A stretch of DNA of 38,130 nt from Branchiostoma floridae. Its lineage: Eukaryota; Chordata; Leptocardii; Amphioxiformes; Branchiostomatidae. The notes below the pieces were generated by a model. It did not search any database. It saw only the letters and a program-made list of their open reading frames with translations, and was not told the DNA's origin. Each line of letters opens with the position of its first letter. Position 1 is the stretch's first letter. Both the position numbers and the translations under genes were made by a program. The stretch is taken from the NCBI RefSeq assembly GCF_000003815.2, contig NW_023365794.1, forward strand, positions 25,103 through 63,232. The letters are read 5' to 3'. This document shows positions 11,001 to 23,000 of the stretch, piece by piece.

Positions 11001-14000
11001 GACTTGCACAATATAGCTTGTTAATAGTGTGTTTCAAGTAGTGTACCTTAATACCCATTCACCTATAAGAAAGTAAAATTTTACAACAGCGACATGCATT
11101 TCAAATAAAATGCACAATGTTGCATAGTTTAAAAAATTACACTGTAAAGAATATCCTAAACATGCAGGCACACAAAAGGGTACGTGTAAGAATGTTTACC
11201 TGTTGATGACGTTGCTGTTCCAAACAGACCCCCTGATGTTGGTGTTTGCCCAAACCCAAACCCTGAGCTACTGGACTGCCCAAACCCACTACTACCAGCT
11301 GTCGCAGGTTGTCCAAAGAAGGACGATGTGCTGGTTGTAGTGGTGGTGGCTGCAGGCTGACCAAACAGACTGCCGCTGGAGCCAGACGTTGAGGCAAACA
11401 GGGATGACCCAGCTGTAGTGGACGCTGCTCCAAAGCCTGAGGTGCCTGTGGCTGTAGAAGAGATTAAAATGAGAATACAATACAGGTGTAGATGGGAACT
11501 TTTGATCCACTCCCCTTACCTCACTAGGCTGGGTACCATCTGTATAGTAGTTCGCTCCGACTTTTATTATACATGTACATGTAATACAATAAATGCCTCT
11601 CTGCTATTCCGTCTGGGAACCTTGACATCTCTAACATCTGGAATCGTCCAAATTTTGGACAAGGGCACTGATTGGTCCCTACAAATCAGCGAATAAAGGA
11701 ATGGGTTCAATCCATCCGCTTATGGGAGGCCTGCTGTAATCAAACAAGCCCTCTAGATCCATTCCTTAATTCGCTCATTGACTGACATCACTACCAAAAG
11801 TTTTGAATGTGCAGTTATCAAGACGGGTTGCAGAAGCGAACATAGGAGTGAACTACTTCCTGGATGGTACCCAGGCTATTACCCCATTGAACAGTGATGT
11901 AACTGAGCGCTAACCGTTCCCTCAGGTATATGGAGCATTGCCACACAACAATTAGGAAAAGGTGCTGTTTGACATACATGTACAAGAACCACTACTCACC
12001 AGTTGTAGTGGGCTGCCCAAATGCTGGTGTTGAGCCTCCTGTGGTCTGTTGACCAAACAGGAACCCTCCACTAGCTGCAGTGGTTTGTGCCGCAGACCCA
12101 AAACCTGCAGTAGTTGCGTTGGTGGTGGTCGGGCCAAAGAGGGAAACTGTGGTAGTGGTGGCTGTTGTAGCGGGTTGTTCTGATGTTGTAGCAGCAGGAG
12201 TAGTGGTTGTAGCTGCTACAGGCTGGGCGCTAGCTGTGGTGAAAGTACATAAAAATGAAACATTGAAGAGGAAAGAAACAATAGCACAGCATTATATTTT
12301 TGACCATTTTGTACACAAGATAGAAGTACTAGTAGTGTAGCATAGCTTTAGTTTTGTCTCTCCCACTGTGACGATTCCTTACAAAAACGTTTCGCGTTAT
12401 TACAGTAATTGCATTTAGCCCATATGGGCAAGAACATGCAACTGACTAAAGATCATTGCCATTGTCATTGTCATTGTTAATCTGTTATCCTGAGCTTTGA
12501 CCATGTTACAAAGCAGCTAAAGTTTACAGTTCATAGTTCAAGAAAAAAACCTTACCAGGTGTAGTGAGATCCACAGGTGCTGTAGTGCTGGGCTGGACAG
12601 GTGCAGCTGTTGTTGTTGCGCTGTCTGTTGAGCCAGCTGCAGTTGTTGTAATGGTACCCGCTGTTGTTGTTCTTGTTGGAGAGGCAGTGGTGTAGCCACT
12701 GGCAACAGTTGTACTGGCACTAGTAACAGCTGAAAGAAGGGAATATCATAGAATACAAGTTAATCAAACCATCTATCACAACAAATGTGAACTATGTTAT
12801 GAGTCACAGTGTATCAGTAAAGGCGAGTAAATAGTGCACGATGTCAAAGTTAATGTTTCCAATTTCAATTCTACTCCCCTAAATCTCCTAATGTACACAT
12901 AGTGGATTACATTGTGTAATTCAATTTCCTACAGTTACAGTGCATGTATCTGTCAATAGTTAACTCAAATACAGTGCATACAATGTCCAATTCACAGCAC
13001 CAGCACCTGTAAGAGTTGTTTTATCAGAGGCTGTGGACTTTGGTTGGGCAAAAACAAATCCACTGGCAGTTCCAGCACTTGGGCCTCCTGTTATCAGAGA
13101 ATAGGAAATGGAGGGGACAACTCATTTAGCTTAAAATCTTAAGGTCTGACTGCATAGAATCTTCCACCATCCAAATATTCTGTGAATTAGAATTTGATTA
13201 TTATATGAATTGCCTAACAACCGACCAGCTGGTATACAAAACTACTGTACCATGCAGAATTTTTAAACTTAACTGGCCCTTGAGTGCAATTGTAAACGTC
13301 ACATGCATTGGCAGAAAACACACAATAAAATACAGTGTGTGATTCAGGATTTGGGCACCTGTTGTATCAGCAGCTGTTGTCTTGGGTAGGGTGAAAGAAA
13401 AACCACTGGCAGCTGTAGAACTGGCACCTGTTGGAGACCAGAATATAGGAGGGGGAGGGGGGCAAAAACAGGTCAGATACAGACAAATCCATAATATAGA
13501 CATAATAAGTTGCAGAAAGCCTTGAATCATCCGTAGACTTCTGTGGATCTAACTACAACTAAAATGCATGCATTAGTATTTAAATTTTAAAATTCTATCT
13601 TATACAAATGTAAATAAGTACCTTTCTATGTTATGTATGGAAGTTATCAATGTCTTAATGTTTGCGATATGCAGTGTCTGAGAAGAGGTTGTAGCACCTT
13701 TGTCAGCAGCTGTTGTCTTTGGTAGGGTGAAACTAAAACCACTAGCAGCTGTGGGGAATGTTGAGTATATTTGTATGAATTTGTGCTTTATCAAATAATA
13801 CACAATCATTCATACATTTGTGCTTATCAAGCAACATATATACCAGGCAAAAGGCATATGAAGGTATGTGAACAATAAACCTATGACCCTTTACCGTAAG
13901 CCTGTTTATGGGAACTATACTGGTACGTTATAGTAAAGAGAACCATACAGATACAAGTCTTAGATTCAACATCATTGATCATTTTCCTTTCAGTTGTCAA

Positions 14001-17000
14001 TCTGAAAATACTGTTTTCCATTATACTATAGACTGAGACTGCTGAGCAACAAAAGATTTGACAAAATCGCTTGACTGACTTTATAGATAAAAAGGAATTA
14101 ACGTTTTGTTGTATTTTTGATGATACTATTTATGCATTGTATATGCCTTGTATTTCATTTAGAAAATCAAGGATTATACAAATCAAATTTGGTTGCGCAA
14201 CAGTTGCAAAACAGGGTCTGAGAAACACATCCACACCTGTTGAAGAAGCTGGACTTGCAAAGGAGAACCCAGAAGAAGTCCCAGGTTTCAGGGCAGAGAA
14301 ACCACTGGGGGTGTTCAGGCCAAACCCAAACCCAGAGGATGTGGTACTCTGCCCAAATAAGGACGTGGTGGTTGCTGTAGCTGTCGGTTTGGACTCTACC
14401 ACCGTGGCAGGGGTGGGGGTAGGGGCAGTCTGTGAGCTTGTAATGGAAAGTGCTGGAGGCTCAGGGGGTGGTGTGTCAGATTTGGGGCCTGTTGGGTAAG
14501 ATTATAAAGCTGAGCATACCAGTAATAGCCGAAAAGAACAACATTTTGAATTACATGTATCTATGATGGAAATATTGGAACTATTGGGTCCATGTACATG
14601 TAAGTCACATCATCATCTACTTGAAATTCAGCTAGCATAGAAAAGGCAAGTAATAAGTAAACACAGTCTTTTGTTATAGTGCTAAGCTGAACAATAATTT
14701 ATCACACATCCCTTGACATGGTCATTAACATGTTTTGCAGTTTATCTATTTACTTCAGAAGAATGTTTACTTACTTAGGAAGAAGCCTCCAGGTTGGATA
14801 GTATCAGCTTCAGTCTGATTCTTAGAAAAGTCAAAGGAGGGCTTTGGTGCAGCTGGTACATCAGCGACTTGGGTAGAGGAGGTAGGAGTTTCCTCAGGAG
14901 TGGGTGGTGGGGTGATGTCCTCTACCCCAGATGCTGATGGTTGTTCACTCCCAGGAGGCTTCACTGTGGAAGTGTAAAGGTACAAAGCTTTTGATACATG
15001 AGAGTGGAATTTGTTATCACCAAGCAGAGTAGGGGCATCTTCAGTTGACAGTTTTAAAGAACACTTAGGTGTGACATGTCGTTCCGTGTAATATAATCAG
15101 CTGCTACCACCGCGCAAGCTGGTGTGTTTTCCGAAGGGGGGCTATACCCATTATGTCATACCTGTGACGCGAAAACGTTCGATATGGGTGTTCTGGACCG
15201 TGTGATAACTTTCTGTATCACACAGGTTCGAAAGTTGTATCACACCAGCTTGCTTCGAGTAAATCAAACTATTTCGAACGGGCTGAATACGGCACGGTTG
15301 AAAATTCGAATACCGGATTTAGGAATTGCTGTTGTTACGATCTTTTGTTCGAGGACACAGCATTTTCTAAACTTCTGGTGCATTTCGCATCGAAATATGT
15401 GTTTTCTCCGGTGGGTATGACATAAATAAAATACAACATGGTGTATTGCGCATCACCCTTGGTCCCAGCCCTCCCGAGGGTCGGATCACCCTCCAGCCTT
15501 TGGGCGATCCTTCCCACGGTCGGGCTGGTACCTTGGGTGATACAGAATACACTGTGTTGTATTCTATATGTATCACCCCCTAATAAGGCGCTAGTCGCGT
15601 CTGGCTTTGTGCCTGTCGAGTTCCAGAGCATACCACGACGATGGCAAAATTCTACTACCAAACAGTGTTTGGTACATTCTAAGTATCATGGCCAACTTAT
15701 GACATCAAATATCAACATGGTGGTTCCCCATTGACCAAAAGGTAAAACATAATAAAGTAATGATAACACATTTCTCCTACCATCCTGAGGTTTCTCTGCC
15801 AGTGTCTTGGCAAGTAGGGATCCATCTGTTGTTGCTCCTGCTGCTGTAGAAGTTGTGCTGGCAGCACTCAAGGCTCCAAACCCAAAAGATGAAGTGCCCT
15901 GTCCAAAACTCAGGCCTGACAGACCAGTGGGGGCAGAGAAACTGAAGCTTGATGTTGGCTTTGTCTCAACTGGCTTTGGTTGAGCCTGTGTTGCCTGCAG
16001 TCATGAGACAACAGAAGGATGAACAAAAAATATTGACAGCTTTTGTAATGGTCCCATAGAATTGTCTTCTTAATGAAATACAACAACAGCAAGCTTTATT
16101 GACACGACAAAAGTACAGTAACTTTTGTATGGTCAACTACATGTATAAACTACAACAACAAAAAAAGAGAAAGAATACAGAATACATCTTACAATTCTAC
16201 TAAATTTTAAACATATACCAATACCTCCTACAGCCACTAGGTGCATGCCACCCCAAAATACTCTTATGGTTTACAAGTGTATCAATGGGCTAGCACCAAC
16301 ATACCTATCATCCATCTTCTCTCACAACCACAACTTACACAATTACCAAACCAGACAGACATCACTCCTATATAAACCCTTTTTCAAGACCACAACAGGA
16401 CAGCGTACATTTTCATACAGAGGTGCTAAACACTTTAATTCACTTCCAGCCTACATTAAGCAAGTTCAAAGCCTAAATTCATTTAAGTCAGCTTTGAAAG
16501 ACCTAACATAGTTTCAGTACTGAGTAGTGACCTCTGACCTCCCAAACTGTTGACCATGGATCGGATTATGATTTTGATTTTGATTTATCTATGTCTTTCA
16601 TGTTTCAGTTGTATTTATATGTTCCGACGTATATGTCTACTTCTCTCTCTGTAAGTTGTTTTTATTTCCTTGTATGTATATGTGAATACTGGGCCCTATT
16701 GAAAACCAGTGTACTAGCACTGAATAGGCTACCCAGGTGTATGAAAATAAACAAACAAACTCAGAACTATACAAGTGAACACCTCTACATAAGGTCCATC
16801 TGGCCAATGTAACCACTTTTTGGGCAGTCCTTTAAATATTTTCACATTGACACAAGCCTTAAGAATCCTGTCAATAGTGACCACCTGTCCACATTTTATT
16901 GGTCCCGATTCATCTTCAATGGGTTGTGACTAACCTATAAGACTTTTATTAGTACAATAAATTATACATGTACATTCTATAACTTCCATGAATACTTTCA

Positions 17001-20000
17001 TCTGCTTGGTACGTCACTTAATAGAGAGACTCTTTTTTACAATGGTCACTGAAACGTCGGTAAAAATATAGCTGTGGTTGTGTAAAAAGTGTCTATTTAT
17101 TTACACATTCTACAACTCCCTTATCTGTACACAGTCACTGTAACTCAACCAGCCCTTACCTGTGTTGCTGAGGAGAGGGTGGCTGTGACCGCTGGCTTGA
17201 ATGAGAAGGAACCAGACAGGCCTTGGCCAATCACAAAGGACCCCATGGATGTGCTGCTGGTCTGTGGAGCTGTGGTAGAGGGCGCTGTTGACAGGTTCCC
17301 AAAGTTTGCAGGCTGGCCGAATGCAGGCTGCTGGCCTGGTGTGGCAAAACTGAAGCCTGATGTAGACAGTGGCACTGACATGGCTGCAGTGGTAGTTGCC
17401 TTCAAAATACAAATGACAAGTCAGTACATGGTTAACAGATTAACAGCTTTTGTTTGCATAGATTATGATAATGATTATGTTTACCTTCACAGAATACACA
17501 TGTAGAAACATATTTTTTTGCTGTTTCTTCATCATCTCCTGGTCTTTCTATTTCATTTATTTTATTACCTGTGAATGAAGTCAAAATAAATGTAATACAT
17601 GGGCACGTTCCTAATGAAACGACAGGAAATGTGCCAAGGTCATTCATTCTATGCTGAGTACAGTTACCCTAAATCAAAAGAATTGACAACAACCTCTAAG
17701 AACACAATCCCTTTTTATGATGGCAATTACAAACTGCAAGTAATCACTTCATGCAAGAGGCACTTCCCACTGCTACCGTAAAACTGCACCAATTGAAACC
17801 CAGGACTGTGAACCTCTGACCTTGCACACGCCTAGCAAAATTACCTGCTTCTTTCTTCAGTTACAAACAAAATGTCACTTCTTTGACGCTTGAGATCAGT
17901 TGGGCTGGCTAAAACTAGTAAAAGGAAAATTCTCACTGCTATAAACATGCATTCATGCAGCAGAGTCAGTGGTCTTTTAGAGTGCACACTGTGAGAAATA
18001 TGTGGAGGACACCTTCTTCTTTCCCTCCAAAAAATAAGGTCAATGACCTGGACCAGACAGCTGTCACCATGGTCACTGGTAAAGTAACAAACACTCTGTG
18101 GTGTTCAATTACATAATGTAGCAACTCACTGGACTGAGCTGGAGGGGATGATCACCATATACTATATGAATGTGTTTGAGTAAGAACAAATTGAGCAGTA
18201 GTTTATTATATTGCACCAGGTGAAGGTTAACTTTGAATATTTGTCTGCAAATGTTACCTTTCTGCAGTATTTCTGCCTAATATCTTATAGCTTGTATACA
18301 TAAGCTTGTATAAGTATTTGCTGAATGAGTTTAAAAATGGTATAAAGAACGAACAAAAAGTGACAACTTCTATAGGACCCTTGTTGGAAACATACTGGTT
18401 TGGATGTAGCTGTTGCTGACTGCAGAATCTTCTGAGCAGCTTCCAAGGCATTTCGGTTAACACTGTGAAATAGGGACACAAAAATTACATATCACTTCAG
18501 AATCAGATAATCACTATCGTTCATTTTAATGCATGAGAAAAGTTAAGTATCAAAAAATAAATTGTAAATGTAAGCTTGCCTGTCTGACACCATGGCTGTT
18601 GTCACACCGGTTGAAACTGGTTTCAGATTGGCCACATCTTTGATGTTCACGACTGGAGGAGCCACATCCTCAGTAGAACCCCCATCATCATTCAAATCAT
18701 CTTCAGCCTCCAGCTGATTGGCCAGCCCAAGCCCTGCTGGGTACTGATTGGTTAAGTCAGGTAATACTGACTGCTGACTGGTTGCTCCAAATCTTAGTGG
18801 CTGCTGATTGGATGTGCTGGACACTGCTGCTTGCTGAATGGCTGATCCAAATCCTGCTGTCTGCTGATTGGTTGATCCAAATAATGCTGGTTTCTGATTG
18901 GATGATCCAAATGATGCTGGTTGAGAGATGGCTACACCAACACTTGAAGTTGCAGGTGCTTGACTGATTGATCCAAATCCTGTTGGCTGCTGATTGGCTA
19001 ATCCAAATGCTGCTGGTTTCTGATTGGATGATCCAAATGCAGCTGACTGCTGATTGGCTGCGCCCACACGACTCATGGCAGCAGCAGCTGCAGCTTCCTT
19101 TGGCGTAAGCGCAGATGGCCCCTTCAGTACTGTTGCCCCCTGGGAAAATGGCACCGGTGCAAACCCTGATGATGGGCTGGGAACTGGCTTAGTGGCAGCT
19201 GGTTCAGGTGGCTTGGTTGTCATGGGAACTGGCTGGGACCTGTCCAATGGCAGCGGCTGTTCCTCTGCAGGTGGTGAGAACTGTAGAACTGTCTTTACCC
19301 TCGACTGTGCAGTTGATCCTGTAGAGAATAATATTGTTGCTTTACTCTTTTACTGCCATAACATAATGTTTCTAGTACATGGCATCTTACTGTGGAACAA
19401 CTCATTGATAAGCAGAAACAGTACCTGCTGGTGTTTCCAATGGAGGAGACTCAATCTTTGGGGGTGGTGGGGTCGGTAGACCATCTCCTTCCCTACCCCT
19501 GGGGGTGGAGGATGCAGGCCTGGGGGAGGCACGATACATGCGCTGGGGAGAGATCAGCCTGGACTGGGACACTGATGCTGGAAAGAAATTGAATGTTTCA
19601 ACAGTCAAGAATTTGTCATTACATTCATGTCAAATCAAGAATACTGTAAATTTGTTCACTTTTACAGTGGTTTTATTTTGCAGTGGAAGGGAGGGGAGGC
19701 TTTTCGCAGTGTTTTAGATTTGCAGCATATAAAACATGCTATAAGTTTGTGTAGAAAGGTCACCGAGAAAACCATAAAAATAAAAATACCAAGAGTTTCA
19801 AGATTTATAGGTATATATCATGATGATGACATTAGACATAATGTAACATTTCAAGTAAATCAAGCAACCAACCAACTAATTAACAAACCAACAAAAAATG
19901 CTACAAAAAACATTGTTGGGTTGATTGACAAACTTGATTTGAATAACAATAAAGATGAGCCATACCTGGTGTGGTGGAGCGCACAGGTGTGACCTGTCTC

Positions 20001-23000
20001 TTCCCCAGGAGCTCCCGTAGCTGGGACTGCTTCTTGGATGACATGGGGGAGGCTGTAAACACAACATCAACAAAAAATAGTCATTTCAATACATGACAAA
20101 AAAAGCAATGATAAAAGATGTTAGTCTGGATTGAATGGTTTTGAGCTTTCTGTATAGAACTCTGTGTTGTAGAAAAACGATTGAATGAGACAGTATCATA
20201 TTTGGCTGTATTCCGTATAGGATACACCTTTTAAATCTAGCCAAGATGATTTTTGTCCCTTACCAGAAGAAGACTTCTTCTGTCTCTCAGGTGTGGTGTC
20301 CTGCCTTGGATGTAACAGGGTATCGGCTAAGGCAGACAGCTCTGTGTCCCTGAAGCAAAAACAAACATGAAAAAACAGGATCTATCAAACCAAATGGAAA
20401 ATGCATAAATTTGGACTTGAGAAATAAAGAGCTATTGAAGCCACTAGCTAGCATAATAATGCAGTGTCTAACCATAGTGAGAAGTAAAGGTTATTCTAAA
20501 TTCAAATTTTCAGGAGAATTTCCTTTGAAGTCCTCTTTCCTTAATGGGTGATCACGTTGTACTATCATTGCTGCCCCTGGACAAGATACAATTTATATTG
20601 TACACATAAATTCAAGACTAGAAACCCTACGTTTTGGTGGTGCTGCGTGCTACAGGCCTGTTGGTCCAGCTGGATGTGGTGTTGTACAGACGCATCTTCT
20701 TCAGCTGCTCAGACAGCTTCCTGATGTGCTGGGACTGGTCATGCAGGATTTTGTCATGATTGGAGACGGCACGGTACACCACGTCCAGCGCAGGGCTCTT
20801 CAGCTTACTGTGATTGGGGACGACAAAAAGAACTTAAGAACTGCCATATTCTCAAAGGCAATATTGCAGCGTTAAAAATGGAAATATTCTGGATGAGGCA
20901 ATATGTATACAGTAATATTGACATCTAACACACTATATTTCCACATTTACATCATTATTTCATACCTTGAGCAGTCATAAATAAAAATGGCCTAGATACA
21001 AGTCGAACGAGGATATTCCTTATTATTGGAACCCAAAAAATTAGTCCTTGATCAGGAATTGCGACTTGTTTCTGCGCCATTTTTAACGGCTCAGTTTTAT
21101 GAAATAATGATGTAAATGTGCTAAAATAGTACAATAGATGTCAATATTATACAGATTATTGCCTGATCCAGGTTATTTCCACTTTCAATGATCTAATATT
21201 GCTTAGGTTGTGTTTAAAGAAATAAAATATGACAAAAACTCTACCTCCAAACTTTAAATCACCACATTAAACTTACCCAGACTTCTGTGACTTCTGCTGT
21301 TTGAACTTGTCCCACTCATCATCTAGCATGTTGTTAACATCCCTGATGGTGGTGTCCACATAGTGGTACATCTGTCGAACCTCCTTCATCTTGTTAGCAC
21401 TGGCTGGGTCCAGGGCCTGGAAAAAAGCGGGGGATAGTGGCACAAATGTTTAGTACACATGTGAGCCCTTTATATTGGAATATATTTGCTGCACTTAATA
21501 GTAAAAAAGCTGTTGCATATGTATACAATACCAACAAGCATGAAATATAGTTAACTTGATACTTATATGTAAATATATCCAGTACAGAAGATCAAGTTGT
21601 TTTTTACCCTGGCAGTTGAGTGCTGGCTGAACTCAAAATGTTTTCCCACAGCACAGTTCATAAAACTCTCTAAAGAATCTTTTTTTCAAAATAGCAATTT
21701 CTTAAGATTCTTCTTCCTCCATTTTTCTGGGCAGTAGGTACATGTACAAATCTTTTACTGGAGACAGAGAATGAGACCTGTGAGCGCAGCAGCTGGTGGT
21801 AGTATGGTTCCTTGTTTCTGTCGTTGCGAGACTTCCCCTCCTCGAGCATCGCAAAGGTTTCCAGTGTCTGCGTACGCAGGTCATGGATGTCGTTGTGGAT
21901 AGACTACAGAAATGACACAAAAAAATTAGTACATAACATTATCCTTTGTGTTTTTCACCATTGCCTTCACTCTAATCATTTTCCTATCACAAAGCAAAGT
22001 GTTAGAGACCTTTATTCCTTATGGAGGCCTGTCTCAATACTAAAATCTCAGGTAAAAGTTATTCCACTCATATGCTACCCTCCCTAGTGGTCTCACACCT
22101 GGGTTGTGTCCTTGATCTCATCACAGAACCTTCCTATCTGCTGGGTCTCCTCCTTCAGTTTCCTCAGCTCGTCAGGATGCCCAACTTTCCAGTCGGTCTT
22201 TGCTGCTGCCTCTCGAAGGTTGGCCACTTCACTCTCAAAGTGAGAAATCTGTCAAAGAATGATGAACATATTTACTGTAACATACTGGTACTATTTTACC
22301 ATTTATCTACCCTGGATATCAGAGTACAACTTAGCCGGCTAAGGGAATTATGCCTTCACGCACTGCGCGGCGGCGAATCTCCCCAGGCCGGCTAATTCGA
22401 TTTACGGGGCTATATTGCTAGGGGCCCGCGAAACCGTAGCCGCGAGCGCTGTTCTCTGGAGACCAGGGTACCATTTATCTTAAAGAATAAATTTTGCATA
22501 TTTGCACTGACTGTATCAAGTGAAATACATGTACTACTGTTTACAAGAGGCATGTCAATGTTTTTATTAATTCTTTTAGTCAACATTTGACCGACACAAA
22601 CTATTCAAGAAAGATGTGTGAGATCTAGAAAAATTGTTGAACAGCTTTAAAAAAGTGTTTTTAAAGGATCAGTTTCTTTCATACCTCATCCAAGATGCTT
22701 GCAGAAAACGTGTCTTCCTCCACAACAGCACCTGGTTCCTCTGCAGGTGGCTGTGCAGGCCTGGCAGGGACAGCTGCAGCTGGTTGGGTCACAGGTGGTC
22801 TGTATGGTGGTGGTTGTGGCTGGGATGGGGCTGGCTGGGTGACAGCAACCGGCTTGGCCTGCTGGGCACTAGGTTTGACCACCTGGGTCGGACCTGGAAC
22901 ATGTGAGTTTTTGTTATTTTCTGTTTGTTTTGCATTATTGGTAAGTTACCCTAAGGTGTAACACGTTTTCTACAGTAGGTAACAAGCTTTGTATGACCGG

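Larger units (their letters stand above)
14237..17399 (-). other. NUP214: NUP214 exons 26-29: FG tail, proximal part
   Basis: Exons: 17160-17399, 15781-15994, 14775-14963, 14237-14488. FG-type motifs include [43 protein letters not shown] and [13 protein letters not shown]. Exon 28 ([12 protein letters not shown]) has few FGs and aligns in character with the Pro/Glu-rich spacer in vertebrate NUP214. Intron 26 holds two LINE scraps and a diverged copy of the pogo-like terminal sequence. Intron 27 holds a long hairpin element. Confidence 0.88.
18396..19318 (-). other. NUP214: NUP214 exons 24-25: decapeptide FG repeats
   Basis: Exons: 18580-19318 and 18396-18462. Exon 24 (739 nt, the longest) starts with a conserved-looking [13 protein letters not shown] and an Ala-rich [14 protein letters not shown]. 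About twelve copies of a ten-residue unit of the type [10 protein letters not shown] follow, then an acidic stretch ([11 protein letters not shown]). Exon 25 is short ([20 protein letters not shown]). The donor after exon 24 is GC (ACAG|GCAAGC) and joins in phase 2 to the exon 25 acceptor TTTCACAG. Confidence 0.88.

Noticed and set aside
11590-11860. Penelope-like endonuclease reading inside the MITE at 11524-11878
   Set aside because: Only a vague resemblance (DKGTDW) in a frame with stops; it is not enough to call a retroelement.
13885-13945. Short inverted pair CTTTACCGTAA / TTATAGTAAAG
   Set aside because: It is too short and imperfect to separate from chance in AT-rich intron sequence.
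17514-17572. Possible extra NUP214 exon (reading [13 protein letters not shown])
   Set aside because: It has no good donor, would disturb the phase 0-0 junction between exons 25 and 26, and has a composition unlike the FG tail.
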